From the NCBI RefSeq assembly GCF_007995085.1, contig NZ_VOQS01000005.1, positions 434,001 through 498,000 on the forward strand: DNA of 64,000 bases, written 5' to 3'. The stretch's first letter is position 1, and every line of letters starts with the position of its first letter. Position numbers and translations under genes: made by a program. The notes under the pieces were generated by a model that was given only the letters and a program-made list of their open reading frames with translations, was not told the origin of the DNA and did no database searches. This DNA is from Paraburkholderia azotifigens. GTDB lineage: Bacteria > Pseudomonadota > Gammaproteobacteria > Burkholderiales > Burkholderiaceae. This document shows positions 24,911 through 33,237 of the stretch, in pieces.

Positions 24911-25315
24911 ATGTCATATCAGAAGCCGGAGAACGGTCTGCTGACGTGTTGCGTGCGCGTGGCGTCGACCGTATTGCTATTGACGGGCATGGGCGCTGCC
25001 GACGCGACCAACCTCAACTTTCTCAACGACACGCCGATGTCCTATATCAAGAAGCCCGACATGGACTCGATCAAGGTCGCACTCACGGACGTGCTCAACA
25101 CGAAGAAAGACGGTGAGACGACGCAATGGACAAACGAAGGGACAGGCAACGGCGTAAAAATCGACGCAGCGATGACACCCGAGAGCACCAGCCAGGAAGG
25201 GGGCAAGACATGCCGCATGGTCAAGGTCGTGCTGTTGGCAAAAGGGCAGTCGATGGATCTGCACCCCAAATTCTGCGGGACAGGGCGAACCGACTGGGCC
25301 TTGCAAAAGCGTTGA
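24911..25315 (+). CDS. RT0821/Lpp0805-like surface protein
   Basis: The 134-residue precursor has a hydrophobic signal segment (VASTVLLLTGMGAADA). The mature region carries DVLNTKKDGETTQWTNEGTG, an IDAAMTPE strand and a C-terminal CRMVKVVLLAKG...FCGTGRTDWAL block with two cysteines. This pattern matches the C-terminal domain of the 17-kDa/RT0821 surface antigen group. It is 89 bp after the BamE-like gene. Role unknown; probably periplasmic or outer-membrane associated. Confidence 0.72.
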   Translation: MSYQKPENGLLTCCVRVASTVLLLTGMGAADATNLNFLNDTPMSYIKKPDMDSIKVALTDVLNTKKDGETTQWTNEGTGNGVKIDAAMTPESTSQEGGKTCRMVKVVLLAKGQSMDLHPKFCGTGRTDWALQKR

Positions 25316-25417
25316 CGCCCGCTTCACTCGCTGCCACGGTCTTAAGCTTCCCTGAAGGTGCCATGCCCTACACTCACATTCCTCGCGACGTGTGGTCGGA
25401 GTCAATACAGTATTCGC

Positions 25418-26008
25418 ATGGAAAAGAGCGCATTCGATCTCGGACTGATTGCTGCAGAAAACGGTGGTGACGAAGCGATTAATCCGTTTCCTGTCAGCAG
25501 TGAAGAATGGCGCGACTGGTACGAGGGTTTCCGGTGTGTGTGCCATGCCGACATGCAGGCGCGGCGCGATCTGCAACGCTTCTATCTGACACCGCCCGTC
25601 GCGATCTTCACGCTCGCATTGGCTGCGTTGATCGATATCGTTTTCATGCACGAACGGCTAGGACTTGCGCGCCTTTTGCCGGCGGATTTCGTGCCGGTGG
25701 GCTGCGCGATCGCGGCGTTGCTGCTGGCCGCGACGACCGCGCTTGCCGCGAGGCTTCGCGTCTGGATCGACGTGTTCTATGTCGCAGGAATGCTCGCGCC
25801 GATCGCGTTCGTGCCACGGGTCGATCCCGCAGCCCTCCATCATGAATGGTTTAGATATGTCATAGCCGGCGCGTTCATCCTTGCACCGTTGATCGCATGT
25901 CTGATGCTGGTGGGCGATGTGAAGTGCCGGTATCGCGTGTCGGCGACGAAGGCCGCACGGCAGGCGCGCACATTCAGACATGATGTGCAGCGCCAATACT
26001 TCGAATGA
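25418..26008 (+). CDS. Hypothetical membrane protein
   Basis: The 196-residue protein has a soluble N-terminus (EEWRDWYEGFRCVCHADMQARRDL in part) and four hydrophobic segments: VAIFTLALAALIDIVFM, FVPVGCAIAALLLAATTAL, VWIDVFYVAGMLAPIAFV and YVIAGAFILAPLIACLMLVG. A basic cytoplasmic C-terminus follows. The ATG at 25418 fits the start of the acidic N-region; the 20 residues upstream in frame look non-coding. No strong RBS is present. No family was recognised. Confidence 0.65.
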   Translation: MEKSAFDLGLIAAENGGDEAINPFPVSSEEWRDWYEGFRCVCHADMQARRDLQRFYLTPPVAIFTLALAALIDIVFMHERLGLARLLPADFVPVGCAIAALLLAATTALAARLRVWIDVFYVAGMLAPIAFVPRVDPAALHHEWFRYVIAGAFILAPLIACLMLVGDVKCRYRVSATKAARQARTFRHDVQRQYFE

Positions 26009-26091
26009 TCGGCGGGTGTAAAAGATTACTAACACCTGTACTGCGCAGCGAATAGACTGAGAGGAAGATCGCGACCACGAAGGGGGTTCTC

Positions 26092-26568
26092 ATGAACGTA
26101 CTCAGCAAGCGTCGGATGCCGGTCATTGCTTTTGTAGCAGTGCTGTGTTGTCAGACCGTGGCGGAGGCACAGCCCGTCGCATATCCCGCCAAAGGTCAAA
26201 GCGCGCAGAAACAGCAGCAGGATCAAAGCGCATGTGCATCGTGGGCGAAGCAGCAAACAGGCGTTGATCCCGCCGCTGTGGCGGCAACTCCTCCGCCGCC
26301 ATCGGGCCCTGCTGTGGGCGGTGGCGAGCGCGTCGGCGGAGCCGCTCGCGGAGCGGCTGGCGGTGCGGTGATCGGCGCGATCGCGGGCGACGCGGGCAAG
26401 GGCGCGGCGATCGGCGCCGCGGCTGGAACGATGGGCGGCGGCATGCGCGCCCGGCAGAACAAGCGCGAGGCGCAGGCCAATACGCAAGCCCAGCAGCAGA
26501 ACGCGATGGGCGCATTCAACCAGGCTTACTCAGCCTGTATGAGCGGCCGGGGTTATACCTTGCATTGA
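26092..26568 (+). CDS. Glycine-zipper (YmgG/Rick_17kDa-like) periplasmic protein
   Basis: The 158-residue precursor has a signal peptide (PVIAFVAVLCCQTVAEAQ) and a Gln-rich stretch. A glycine-zipper region follows (ERVGGAARGAAGGAVIGAIA, then GDAGKGAAIGAAAGTMGGG), and then a Gln/Ala tail with AYSACMSGRGY. Two conserved Cys (CASW, CMSGRGY) may pair. Glycine zippers insert in or associate with membranes. GAAGGGGG precedes the ATG. It closes the plus-strand envelope block. Confidence 0.85.
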   Translation: MNVLSKRRMPVIAFVAVLCCQTVAEAQPVAYPAKGQSAQKQQQDQSACASWAKQQTGVDPAAVAATPPPPSGPAVGGGERVGGAARGAAGGAVIGAIAGDAGKGAAIGAAAGTMGGGMRARQNKREAQANTQAQQQNAMGAFNQAYSACMSGRGYTLH

Positions 26569-26594
26569 GCGTTGCATAGAACATCGGCGGCGAA

Positions 26595-26620
26595 ATCGCG
26601 CGTCATTCGTGGCGCGCGAT
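26595..26620. terminator. Candidate bidirectional hairpin between converging genes
   Basis: Perfect 8-bp arms ATCGCGCG / CGCGCGAT with a 10-nt loop lie in the 63-bp gap between the glycine-zipper gene and the amidohydrolase gene that converges on it. There is no T-run, so termination activity is uncertain. Confidence 0.35.
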
Positions 26621-26631
26621 CCTCACGCCGT

Positions 26632-27879
26632 TCAACGCGGCAATTCGTCGAATTCGATCGCACCGCCTTTCATCACGAGCGGGATGCGCTCGCCTTGCCC
26701 AAGCAAACAGCTGATGTCGCGCAGGGGATCGCCGTCCACCACGATCATGTCGGCCCATGCGCCCGCCGTGATGCGGCCGAGCTTGTCCGGCAAGCCGAGC
26801 ACTTCGGCCGCCGTCGTCGTCGCGCACGCCAGCGTCGCGGCATTGCCGAGCACTTCCGCACGAATGCGGAACTCGTCGCTCTGAAGACGCTGAGACGGCC
26901 CGAGCAGGTCCGAGCCGAACCCCATCTTCACGCCCGCATCGCGGTAAATTTCCAGCGAGCGCAAGCCGGCTTCGCGCACATCTTCGATCTTCGCCACGCT
27001 TTCTTCGCCGAGCCCGTATTGCGCGCCTTCCGAGGCGAGCGCTTCGTAAGTGACGAGCGTCGGCACGACATAGGCGCCCATCTCCGCCATCAGCTTCGCC
27101 GTGGACGCATCGACGAGATTGCCGTGCTCGATCGTGCGCACGCCCCAGCGCACGACGCGGGCAATCGCCTCGGCCGTGTACGCGTGGGCCATCACGTAGG
27201 TATGACGCGCGCGCGCCTCCTCGACGATCGCCCGCACTTCGTCTTCCGCATAGCCGAATGCGCCGACGGGATCCGTCGGCGAAGCGACGCCGCCCGAGGC
27301 CATGATCTTCAGATGGTCGGCGCCCATCTGCAATTCTTCGCGGGCCGCGCGGCGCACTTCATCGACGCCGTCGGCAACACGCGCCAGCGCGCCGACCCGC
27401 ACGCAGCAGCCGCACGGCGCGCTGTCGCCGAGATAGTCGGAGCGTGCGCGCATGTCGCCGTGACCGCCCGTCTGGCTGAGCGCGCGGCCCGCGACGAAGA
27501 GGCGCGGTCCGACGGCGAGCCCGCTTTCCACCGCCTGCTTGTGCGGATAGCCCGCGCCGCCCGCGTCGCGCACGGTGGTGAAGCCGCGTCGCAGCATCGA
27601 GCGCATGATGGGCACGGAGCGCAGCGTGACGAGCACGTTCGGCATGTGCACCTGCTGCGAAAGATTCAACTGCACCGCGACGACATGCACATGCAGATCG
27701 ATCAGGCCCGGCATCAACGTCTTGCCGCGCAAGTCGATCTGGCGCGCAGCCGCGCTTTTCAGCGGCGTGTCGGACACTTCCTTGACGAGGCCGTTTTCGA
27801 CGAGGACGTGATGCGCTTCCCGCACTTCACCACGCTCGACATCGAGCACGCCTGCGTTCGTGAACAGAATGCTTTCCAC
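26632..27879 (-). CDS. Amidohydrolase family protein (imidazolonepropionase/prolidase-like)
   Basis: The 415-residue metal-dependent hydrolase has the metal motif in GLIDLHVHVVAVQL, GFTTVRDAGG, the probable metal-bridging lysine in DHLKIMASGGVASP, His ligands in VMAHAYTAEA and TIEHGNLVD, and Asp in MGFGSDLLG. The start is GTG at 27879, with a near-perfect GGAGGGG seven bases upstream; upstream in-frame sequence is low-complexity and not conserved. It is the last gene of the MFS-GAF-amidohydrolase operon. The operon suggests import of a cyclic amide or dipeptide-like substrate and its hydrolysis; substrate not determined. Confidence 0.9.
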   Translation of the reverse strand: MESILFTNAGVLDVERGEVREAHHVLVENGLVKEVSDTPLKSAAARQIDLRGKTLMPGLIDLHVHVVAVQLNLSQQVHMPNVLVTLRSVPIMRSMLRRGFTTVRDAGGAGYPHKQAVESGLAVGPRLFVAGRALSQTGGHGDMRARSDYLGDSAPCGCCVRVGALARVADGVDEVRRAAREELQMGADHLKIMASGGVASPTDPVGAFGYAEDEVRAIVEEARARHTYVMAHAYTAEAIARVVRWGVRTIEHGNLVDASTAKLMAEMGAYVVPTLVTYEALASEGAQYGLGEESVAKIEDVREAGLRSLEIYRDAGVKMGFGSDLLGPSQRLQSDEFRIRAEVLGNAATLACATTTAAEVLGLPDKLGRITAGAWADMIVVDGDPLRDISCLLGQGERIPLVMKGGAIEFDELPR

Positions 27880-27953
27880 TCGTATCCCCTCCGGTTCGGT
27901 CGATGTTTCGATGCTGCCGCCTGTCCGTCCGTGTGCCCGTCCGTCGGCCCGTT

Positions 27954-28451
27954 TCAGCTGCCGTCGAGCAATGCAGGCAACGCGAACTGCGCAAGCGATT
28001 GCGCGAGCGGCACGTGATCGTCGCGATACCAGGCACGCGTATGCAGCAGATTGAGCGATGCGAGCGTGCGTCCTTTCCAGCGCACGGGCACGTTCAGCAC
28101 GCTTTCGCATCCGAGCGACGCGATCAGTTCGTGATCGGCGAACACGGCGCGCAGGTCGTCAGGCGTCTTGCCGATGAATGCTTCGCCGCGTGTGAGCACC
28201 GTGTCGACCCAATCGCCGCCCGACAGCGGCTTTCTCGCCGAGGTCGGATACGCGGCGGGCATGTTGCTGTAGATGCGCGCCGATTCGTTGGTCGCGTCGT
28301 CGTAACGCAGGATCGTGAAGAGCGTATGCCCGATCGTGTCGGCAAGAACGGTATCGAGCGTGCGATAGAGCGTGGCGGGCTGCGTTTCATGCGCATGAGC
28401 CTGAGCGAGTGCGACGAAGGGCTGCAGAGTCGATTCGGGTTTCCTGGTCAC
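27954..28451 (-). CDS. GAF domain-containing protein
   Basis: The 165-residue protein is essentially a single GAF domain, with segments TLYRTLDTVLADTIGHTLFT, RIYSNMPAAYP, LTRGEAFIGKTPDD, LGCESVLNVPVRWKGRTLAS and LNLLHTRAWYRDDHV. It starts at GTG overlapping the MFS stop (GTGA), so it is translationally coupled to the transporter. A lone GAF protein between a transporter and an amidohydrolase may sense the substrate or act in catabolism; no output domain is present. Confidence 0.82.
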   Translation of the reverse strand: MTRKPESTLQPFVALAQAHAHETQPATLYRTLDTVLADTIGHTLFTILRYDDATNESARIYSNMPAAYPTSARKPLSGGDWVDTVLTRGEAFIGKTPDDLRAVFADHELIASLGCESVLNVPVRWKGRTLASLNLLHTRAWYRDDHVPLAQSLAQFALPALLDGS

Positions 28452-29812
28452 GCTGCTTCTCCCGTCGCGATGTCTTCGAGCGAACGGCCGCGCGTCGGCA
28501 CGCCCATCACGACCACGGCGATTGCGCCGAGCAGCAGCACGACGGTCGTCACGCCGAACACGCCCGCGAAGCCGAAGCGCGGATACAGATAGCCGACCAG
28601 GATCGGCGATACGATCGCGCCGATGCGGCCGATCGCCGACGCCGTGCCGGCTCCCGTCGTGCGCACGGCCGTGGGGAACACTTCGGCCGTGTAGGCGTAG
28701 ACGCCTGCATAAGTGCCGTTCATGAAGAACGACAGGCCGATGCCCGCCGCCATGATCTCGCCGTTGGTGCTCGCGAACGCCATGCCCAGTGCGCACGCGC
28801 AGCCGAACAGCATGTACGCGGCAATCGTCGCCTGCCGTCCGATGCGCTCGTTGAACCACGACGCGCTGAAATAACCGGGCACCTGCGCGACATACATCGC
28901 GACGGAATACCCGAAGCTGCGCGTGATGCTCATGCCATGCTGCACGAGCAGGCCGGGAATCCACGTGAAGAACGCGTAGTAGCTGAATGTGATCGACAGC
29001 CACATCAGCCATGTCATCGTCGTGATGCGCGCCTGGCGGCGCGCCCATAGCGCGCGGAAGTTCGCGGCGAGCGTGCCCGTCGGCAGCGGCGGCTCGCCGC
29101 GCGGGCCGCCCGCCTCGGGTTCGGGCAGCGCAATGCCGCGCGCCGCGAAGCTCGCCTCGATTCCGTCGAGCACGCGCACCGCTTCATCCGTACGTCCGCG
29201 GCTTTCCAGCCAGCGCGGCGACTCGGGCAACGAACGGCGCCACCACAGCAGCATCAGGATCGGCACGGCGGTGATCAGCAGCACGAAGCGCCAACCCGAC
29301 GGGAACGCGGGCACGATGAAATAACCGAGCAGCGCGGCCGCGACGAAACCGAACGAGAAGAAGCCTGCCAGGGCGCCCGTGAAGATGCCGCGATAGCGTT
29401 TCGCGACGAACTCGGCAAGGTAGGGCGCGATGATTGCGCTCTCCGCGCCCGTCCCCATTCCCGCCACGATGCGGGCGGCGAGGAACGTCGGCCACGAATC
29501 GGTCATGGCGCTGACGACGGACGCGACGCAGTAAACCAGCAGCGCCGACATCATCACCTTGCGACGCCCGATCAGATCGCCGAGCGTGCCCGCGAGCAGC
29601 GCGCCGAAGAAGAAGCCGATGAAGTTGCCGCTCCCGAGCACGCCCGTCTGCACGCTGGACAGCCCCCAGTCGTTGCGCAGCACGGGCAGAACGAAGGCGA
29701 CGGCGGCGGCATCCATTGCATCGAACGCGTAGCCGAGTCCGCCCATCAGCAGCAGGTGTCCGTGAAAGCGTCCAAACGGAAGGCGCTCGATACGTGCAGA
29801 AACGTTTGACAC
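28448..29812 (-). CDS. MFS transporter (metabolite:H+ symporter type)
   Basis: The 454-residue 12-helix carrier has the MFS A-motif GTLGDLIGRRKVM (~80-92) and the sugar/aromatic-acid-porter R-G motif YRGIFTGAL. A large central loop rich in charged residues follows (SLPESPRWLESRGRTDEAVRVL, in part). The start is GTG with AAGGAG seven bases upstream. It is divergent from a LysR regulator, which probably controls it, and leads an operon with the GAF protein and the amidohydrolase. Transported compound unknown, likely an organic acid or amide. Confidence 0.9.
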   Translation of the reverse strand: MSNVSARIERLPFGRFHGHLLLMGGLGYAFDAMDAAAVAFVLPVLRNDWGLSSVQTGVLGSGNFIGFFFGALLAGTLGDLIGRRKVMMSALLVYCVASVVSAMTDSWPTFLAARIVAGMGTGAESAIIAPYLAEFVAKRYRGIFTGALAGFFSFGFVAAALLGYFIVPAFPSGWRFVLLITAVPILMLLWWRRSLPESPRWLESRGRTDEAVRVLDGIEASFAARGIALPEPEAGGPRGEPPLPTGTLAANFRALWARRQARITTMTWLMWLSITFSYYAFFTWIPGLLVQHGMSITRSFGYSVAMYVAQVPGYFSASWFNERIGRQATIAAYMLFGCACALGMAFASTNGEIMAAGIGLSFFMNGTYAGVYAYTAEVFPTAVRTTGAGTASAIGRIGAIVSPILVGYLYPRFGFAGVFGVTTVVLLLGAIAVVVMGVPTRGRSLEDIATGEAA

Positions 29813-29869
29813 AGTGCGCTCCTTGAGTGCCCAGAGGCCGGTTCGTGAGGCCGATTCTATGGCTTGTCG

Positions 29870-29911
29870 AATGTCATAAATATTTATATTCTTGATTCAG
29901 TACATTGACAT
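29870..29911. promoter_or_regulatory. AT-rich dyads in the MFS / LysR divergent promoter
   Basis: A perfect 12-bp palindrome ATAAATATTTAT (29876-29887) lies inside a wider ATGTCA ... TGACAT inverted repeat (29871-29876 and 29906-29911), in the 114-bp gap between divergent genes. LysR-type regulators commonly bind such sites. The region is strikingly AT-rich for this genome. Confidence 0.45.
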
Positions 29912-29926
29912 CGTGAATGATTGACC

Positions 29927-30847
29927 ATGAGCTTCCGTTCGCTCGATCTGAACCTGCTGAAGGTCTTCGAAGCCCTGATGACGGAAGGCGCCGTCACGCG
30001 GGCGGCCACCAAGCTGTCGCTGACGCAGCCCGCCGTCAGCAATGCGCTCAGCCGCCTGCGCGAGGCATTCGACGACCCGCTGTTCATCCGCCATGGCGCG
30101 GGCGTCACGCCGACGCAGCGGGCGATGGCGCTGTGGGGACCCGTGGGCGATTCGCTGAGCCGCATTCGCGCGGCGCTCGATGAAGAGACGTTTTCGCCCG
30201 GCCATGCCGAGGTGAGTTTCAGCCTGTCGATGTCGGACTACGTGGCGGGTATCGTGATGCCGCGCCTGATCGAACGGTTCAGCGAGGACGCGCCGCGCTT
30301 GCAGTGGCACACGGTGCCGAACATTCTGCTCGACGTGCCCGCGCTGCTCGAAGGCAATCGTGTCGATTGCGTGATCGGCGTCTATGTGAACGAGACGCTG
30401 CCGCCCGCGCACATTCGCTCGCGCTCGCTCTGGACCGTCGATTACGCGTGCCTGATGCGGCGCGGCCATCCGCTGGCGGCGCCGGGGCGCCTGACCACGC
30501 GGCGCTTTCTGAACGCGCGCCATGTCGACATCAGTCTTGCGGGGCAGACAGCGCCGTCATTCGACAGTTTTCTCGCATCGCGCGGACTGAAGCGCAACCT
30601 GGTCGCGACGGTCAACCACTACACGGTCGCTTGCGAGATCCTCCGCGCAAGCGATCTGATCGCCGTGCTGCCGCGCGACCTCTGCGAACGCGGCGGCATG
30701 GAGGAGGAGCTGGTCAGTGTGCGCGCGCCGCTCGAAGCACCCGACCGCGTGATCAGCCTGTTCTGGCATCAGCGCAACGAGACGGTTCCCGCGCATCGCT
30801 GGTTACGCGATCAACTGGTCGACATGTTCGCTTCGCCGAAGTTGTGA
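29927..30847 (+). CDS. LysR family transcriptional regulator
   Basis: The 306-residue LysR protein has an N-terminal helix-turn-helix (VTRAATKLSLTQPAVSNALS, then RLREAFDDPLFIRHG) and a substrate-binding domain with NodD/NahR-like features (SFSLSMSDYVAGIVMPRL). The ATG two codons after a TTG is the natural start (SFRSLDLNLLKVFEAL). It is divergent from the MFS operon and ends one base before the convergent SRPBCC gene. It likely activates the MFS-GAF-amidohydrolase operon with an aromatic or organic-acid inducer. Confidence 0.92.
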   Translation: MSFRSLDLNLLKVFEALMTEGAVTRAATKLSLTQPAVSNALSRLREAFDDPLFIRHGAGVTPTQRAMALWGPVGDSLSRIRAALDEETFSPGHAEVSFSLSMSDYVAGIVMPRLIERFSEDAPRLQWHTVPNILLDVPALLEGNRVDCVIGVYVNETLPPAHIRSRSLWTVDYACLMRRGHPLAAPGRLTTRRFLNARHVDISLAGQTAPSFDSFLASRGLKRNLVATVNHYTVACEILRASDLIAVLPRDLCERGGMEEELVSVRAPLEAPDRVISLFWHQRNETVPAHRWLRDQLVDMFASPKL

Positions 30848-31360
30848 TCAGCCGCGCGCGCGCCGCGCGGCTGCCACGATGCCATCGAGCCATTCCTGAT
30901 GGCCGTTGATCATCGGGTTAGGCCGCGTCCGCGCGAGTGCTTTGGCGGGCTCGCCATTCTGCGTTTCCTGCGTCAGCAGGCGCACGCGCCCGCCGGACAG
31001 CGTTTCGAAGAGCCACGCGTGATGCACGTCGAGGCGCGACTGCGCATCGCCTTCCACCCAGCCGTGCCACGCGACGCGCGCGACTGCGCCGCTGACGGGC
31101 GGCACATACTCGGTGACCTCGGCCTCGACCGAAAAGCCGAACGTGGTGAAGCGAAAACGCGCGCCCTCGCTGAGCGCGGGGCCTTTGCCCTCGTAGAAGC
31201 GGATATCCGACGCGTTGCTGTAATAGCCCGGCCACGCCGTCGTGTCGTCGAGTTGCCGCCAGACGTCCGCGACGCTCAGTCCCGCCACGATCATCTCGTT
31301 CGAAGCGAAGTTGTCGGAGAAGCCCGGCACATAGCCTTCGGGCCAAACGATGTCTTGCAT
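30848..31360 (-). CDS. SRPBCC (START-like) family protein
   Basis: The 170-residue protein has a polyketide-cyclase/START-type fold pattern. The segments are NEMIVAGLSVADVWRQLDDT, WPGYYSNASDIRFYEGKGP, RFRFTTFGFSVEAEVTEYVP and the long C-terminal helix NPMINGHQEWLDGIVAAARR. Such folds bind hydrophobic ligands; no catalytic residue can be assigned. The ATG is supported by GGACAGG upstream. It is divergent from a second LysR gene 87 bp away, which is the likely regulator. Confidence 0.85.
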   Translation of the reverse strand: MQDIVWPEGYVPGFSDNFASNEMIVAGLSVADVWRQLDDTTAWPGYYSNASDIRFYEGKGPALSEGARFRFTTFGFSVEAEVTEYVPPVSGAVARVAWHGWVEGDAQSRLDVHHAWLFETLSGGRVRLLTQETQNGEPAKALARTRPNPMINGHQEWLDGIVAAARRARG

Positions 31361-31447
31361 GATTGCCTGTCCTGAAACGGTTGAACGGGAACCATGATCG
31401 GCGCTATTCTGAAATAAATCTAATCGCGTTTGATGATTTTCGCCATC

Positions 31448-32356
31448 ATGCAATCTGATATCAGAACCATCGACCTGAACCTGCTGCGCTCGCTCGACGC
31501 GCTGCTCGACGAACGCAACGTGACGAAGGCCGCGCAGCGTCTGTCGCTCACGCAGCCCGCCGTGAGCGGCATGCTGACGCGGCTGCGCGAGAGCTTCGAC
31601 GATCCGCTGTTCGTGCGCACGCAACGCGGCATCGTGCCGACAATGCGCGCGCTCGAACTCGCGGCGCCGCTCAAGCAGATTCTCGGCGAAATCGATGTGC
31701 TATTGCGCCCGCAGGCGTTCGATCCCGCGACGGCCGAACTGACGTTGACCATCGCCTCAACCGACTACGCGTTGCAGGCCGTGGTGCTGCCGTTTCTGGA
31801 AGCATTGCGGCGCAAGGCGCCCGGCGTGCGGGTCGCCGTCGTGCCCGTGCAGGACGCGTTGCTGCAGACGCAGTTCGAGCGCGGCGAGATCGACCTCGCG
31901 CTCGTCACGCCGGACAGCGCGCTGCCGGAATTGCATGCGCGGCGGCTGTTCGACGAACGATACGTGTGCGTGATGCGCGCCCGTCATCCGGATGCACAGG
32001 GTGGCGCGCTTTCGCTGGAGCGCTTCTGCGAACTCGATCACGCGCTGGTGTCGTACAGCGGCGGCAGCTTTCGTGGCGTGACGGATGACGCGCTTGCGCG
32101 GCTGGGCCGCGAGCGTCGCGTGACGGTATCGGTGACGAGCTTTCTGGTGTTGCCGCGCATTCTCAAGAGCAGCGATCTGATCGCCGTCGTGCCGGAACGG
32201 CTCGTCGCGCGATCGCAGGGACTGGCGACGCTCGAGCCGCCGCTCGAGATACCCGGCTTCACGAAGACGGTTGCGTGGCACGAGCGCACGCATCGCGCGC
32301 CCGCACATCGCTGGGTGCGCGAATTGCTGTTCAGAACGTGCGACGCGCTGGCGTGA
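31448..32356 (+). CDS. LysR family transcriptional regulator
   Basis: The 302-residue LysR regulator has an HTH segment VTKAAQRLSLTQPAVSGMLT with RLRESFDDPLFVRTQRG, and a NahR/NodD-type effector domain (LTIASTDYALQAVVLPFLEA). ATG at 31448 is chosen because QSDIRTIDLNLLRSL is the canonical start; earlier ATG 31433 adds only FAI. It is divergent from the SRPBCC gene and about 52% identical-looking in the HTH to the LysR 1.5 kb upstream, so the two may be old paralogues. Confidence 0.92.
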   Translation: MQSDIRTIDLNLLRSLDALLDERNVTKAAQRLSLTQPAVSGMLTRLRESFDDPLFVRTQRGIVPTMRALELAAPLKQILGEIDVLLRPQAFDPATAELTLTIASTDYALQAVVLPFLEALRRKAPGVRVAVVPVQDALLQTQFERGEIDLALVTPDSALPELHARRLFDERYVCVMRARHPDAQGGALSLERFCELDHALVSYSGGSFRGVTDDALARLGRERRVTVSVTSFLVLPRILKSSDLIAVVPERLVARSQGLATLEPPLEIPGFTKTVAWHERTHRAPAHRWVRELLFRTCDALA

Positions 32357-32452
32357 TCCGCAAGCGTCGCCACCTCCGGTGTTATTCGATGGGATCGCTG
32401 TTTTGCGGGCCCGGATAACGCGAGAGCCAGTACGCGTATCGATCCGGCCGCA

Positions 32453-33109
32453 TTACTGTTTGCCCGACGCGAGTTGCTGGTTGCGGTCGATCAGAAACTT
32501 CAGCAATCCATCGACGCCGCTTTGCTGGATGATTTCGCCAAACTGCTGGCGATACGTTTGCACGAGCCACGCGCCCATCACGTTGAGATCGTACACACGC
32601 CAGCCCTGCGGCGTCTTGCGCAGACGGTAATCGATCTCGACGGGCTGGGCGTTCGTGAGCGCGATCGTGCGCACGACGGCATCCGTATCCGATGCCGAGA
32701 TGCGCATCGGCGGATATTCGATCTTCTGATCGGGCTTGAGCTGCGCGAGCGCGCCCGAATACAGGTGAACCAGCAGCATCTTGAACTGTTGCACGAGTTC
32801 CTTCTGTTGCTCGGGCGTGGCCGTGCGCCAGTAACGCGCCAGAGCGAGCTGCGTTGTGCGCTCGAAGTCGATATACGGCAGGATGTCGCGATTGACGATA
32901 TCCATGATGCGCGGGATATCCGTCGGTTCGATTGCGCGCGTGTGCACTTCGTCGAGCACCTGCTGCGTGACTGTCTTGACCAGCATCTGCGGATCGGAAC
33001 TGTCGACGCTCTGCGCCGATGCCGTACCGCCGAAGGCAAGCATCGTGAAGAACAGGAGGGCGGCGAGAAATCGCGATCTCATGGGGGCAATGGTCATGAT
33101 TGAATGCAT
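32453..33109 (-). CDS. MlaC/Ttg2D-family phospholipid-binding protein
   Basis: The 218-residue precursor has a signal peptide (RSRFLAALLFFTMLAFGGTA, cleavage after ASA). The MlaC fold follows: QMLVKTVTQQVLDEV, RDILPYIDFERTTQLALARYW, TPEQQKELVQQFKMLLVHLY, MRISASDTDAVVRTI, and the strand pair VEIDYRLRKTPQGWRVYDLN ending GVDGLLKFLIDRN. MlaC shuttles phospholipids between inner and outer membrane. No mla transporter genes adjoin it here; the neighbours are nucleotide-metabolism genes, so this may be a stand-alone paralogue. Start is uncertain between Met codons at 33109, 33097 and 33082; none has a good RBS. Confidence 0.85.
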   Translation of the reverse strand: MHSIMTIAPMRSRFLAALLFFTMLAFGGTASAQSVDSSDPQMLVKTVTQQVLDEVHTRAIEPTDIPRIMDIVNRDILPYIDFERTTQLALARYWRTATPEQQKELVQQFKMLLVHLYSGALAQLKPDQKIEYPPMRISASDTDAVVRTIALTNAQPVEIDYRLRKTPQGWRVYDLNVMGAWLVQTYRQQFGEIIQQSGVDGLLKFLIDRNQQLASGKQ

Positions 33110-33237
33110 GGTCGAACGATAGGCGCGAAGGGGGTTCGCAGCGGCGACAGCTATTGTAGGGGCGTTGCGCGAAATCGGCAGCGGGGGTGGCAGGCCGCTG
33201 CCGCAATGGGGCGGAGGGGCGCGTCCGGTGCAAACGG

